In this document: piece by piece, positions 5,891 to 6,337 of the stretch
Layout of the letters: each line of letters opens with the position of its first letter
Numbering within the stretch: position 1 is the first letter of the stretch
NCBI GenBank assembly: GCA_034440595.1
Contig: JAWXCH010000328.1
Location: forward strand, 1-6,337
Source: JAWXCH01 sp034440595
GTDB lineage: Bacteria > Planctomycetota > Planctomycetia > Pirellulales > JALHPA01
DNA: 6,337 nt
Reading direction: 5' to 3'
Made by a program: the position numbers and the translations under genes
The notes under the pieces: generated by a model
Databases searched by the model: none
Told to the model about the DNA's origin: nothing
The model's input: the letters and a program-made list of their open reading frames with translations, nothing else

Positions 5891-5907
5891 TGTTACAAAC
5901 CTGTTAC
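5891..5907 (+). promoter_or_regulatory. TGTTAC direct repeat upstream of the VIT-like gene
   Basis: TGTTAC occurs at 5891-5896 and again at 5902-5907, an 11-bp period that is close to one helical turn, so a protein could contact both copies on the same face. It lies about 120 bp before the ATG at 6025. No regulator can be named. Confidence 0.3.
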
Positions 5908-6024
5908 CCACAAGGGTTCCTGAATCTGGTTAATTGAAGTAGTGGCTGCTGGCAAATGTCAGAGCCACATAATCGCAAATACGTTCAAATCGCCTCGCGT
6001 TTTCTCTTTTGAAAGGTACCTGTC

Positions 6025-6337
6025 ATGTTCCATGCATTCGAGGCCACTATGGCTGCTATGCCACTGCCGAATTCCGCAAGTCCGAGACGATCCCCGTCGT
6101 CGCTTTGCCTTGCTCGACTAGCCAGCACTGGTATTGTCGCGAGTCTGCTCTGTTGCCTGACGATGATCGGTTCGGCGACCGTTCATGCACAGGGCCTGCT
6201 AGTGCACATTCACGGGAACGATGCCGTCCCGTTGCCACGACCGATTATTATTTACCCGCCGTGGCCGCAGCCAACTCCTCGGCCACCATCGCCACGTCCA
6301 CCGCAACAGGAGAACTCCTACAAGATCAAGTCGCTAG
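6025..6337 (+). CDS. Secreted proline-rich protein, probably VIT-domain type, N-terminal fragment
   Basis: An open frame of 104 codons from the ATG at 6025 runs off the right edge. GAAAGG, 8 nt before the ATG, is a good ribosome site and supports this start over internal ATGs at codons 9 and 12. A long n-region with Arg21-Arg22 precedes a hydrophobic stretch (about 35-53) and a signal-peptidase site, VHA before QG (after residue 55), so the protein is exported. The mature start is GLLVHIHGNDAVPLPRPI, followed by a proline-rich linker (67-93: YPPWPQPTPRPPSPRPP) and then ENSYKIKSL. In planctomycetes, a short proline-rich leader followed by a strand like YKIKSLEV is how VIT plus von Willebrand A proteins commonly begin. 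That assignment is inference from very little sequence and could be wrong; export and the coding call are firm. Confidence 0.7.
   Translation, partial: MFHAFEATMAAMPLPNSASPRRSPSSLCLARLASTGIVASLLCCLTMIGSATVHAQGLLVHIHGNDAVPLPRPIIIYPPWPQPTPRPPSPRPPQQENSYKIKSL

Larger units (their letters stand above)
5537..6024. other. Divergent intergenic region between lipoprotein and VIT-like gene
   Basis: About 490 bp without a convincing gene; it must hold promoters for both outward-facing genes. Visible elements are a palindrome AAACGG-C-CCGTTT (5602-5614), a perfect hairpin GCCAG-ATG-CTGGC (5765-5777), a perfect 10-bp palindrome GCCAATTGGC (5790-5799), a run of seven G (5814-5820), a TGTTAC direct repeat (5891-5907) and a GTGGCT/AGCCAC inverted pair (5942-5947 and 5963-5968). 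The heptamer GCTGGCA occurs three times on the plus strand (5745, 5772, 5948). No -35/-10 pair is convincing enough to list. Confidence 0.55.

Overview
The window looks like bacterial chromosome from a planctomycete, most likely of the Pirellulaceae type. This is an inference from gene content: a secreted type I sulfatase, a secreted repeat-rich beta-propeller-like protein, a lipoprotein that resembles unnamed planctomycete families, and the start of a secreted proline-rich protein that resembles VIT-domain proteins of that phylum. No rRNA, tRNA, CRISPR array, transposase or phage gene is visible.

Layout. Bases 1-882 (minus) hold the N-terminal 294 residues of a secreted propeller-like protein that runs off the left edge. 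Bases 883-1828 are a long gene-free stretch. It contains a candidate promoter for that gene, two patches of short-period repeats, a plus-strand promoter-like site, and a 206-bp nested repeat structure. That structure consists of two direct copies of a palindrome of the 'DSRxRxND' type flanking an imperfect inverted repeat. Bases 1829-3208 (minus) are a complete secreted sulfatase with an intact CxPSR formylglycine motif. Bases 3381-4490 (minus) are a complete cytoplasmic M24 (prolidase/creatinase-like) metallopeptidase. Bases 4667-5536 (minus) are a complete lipoprotein of unknown function. Bases 5537-6024 are a divergent intergenic region, and from 6025 (plus) a secreted proline-rich protein begins and runs off the right edge.

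How the genes may relate. Lipoprotein, peptidase and sulfatase lie in the same direction with gaps of 176 and 172 bp. These gaps are too wide for translational coupling, and the sulfatase has its own good promoter-like sequence, so independent or partly overlapping transcription is more likely than a tight operon. Only the sulfatase (extracytoplasmic sulfate-ester hydrolysis) and the peptidase (cytoplasmic peptide turnover) have a recognisable biochemical role, and nothing ties them to one pathway.

Nothing here amounts to a clear new system. The observations most worth a second look are the nested repeat element at 1543-1748, a perfect inverted repeat overlapping the -10/start region of the predicted sulfatase promoter, and an M24 peptidase that keeps all five metal ligands but has Gly where the substrate-binding His is expected.
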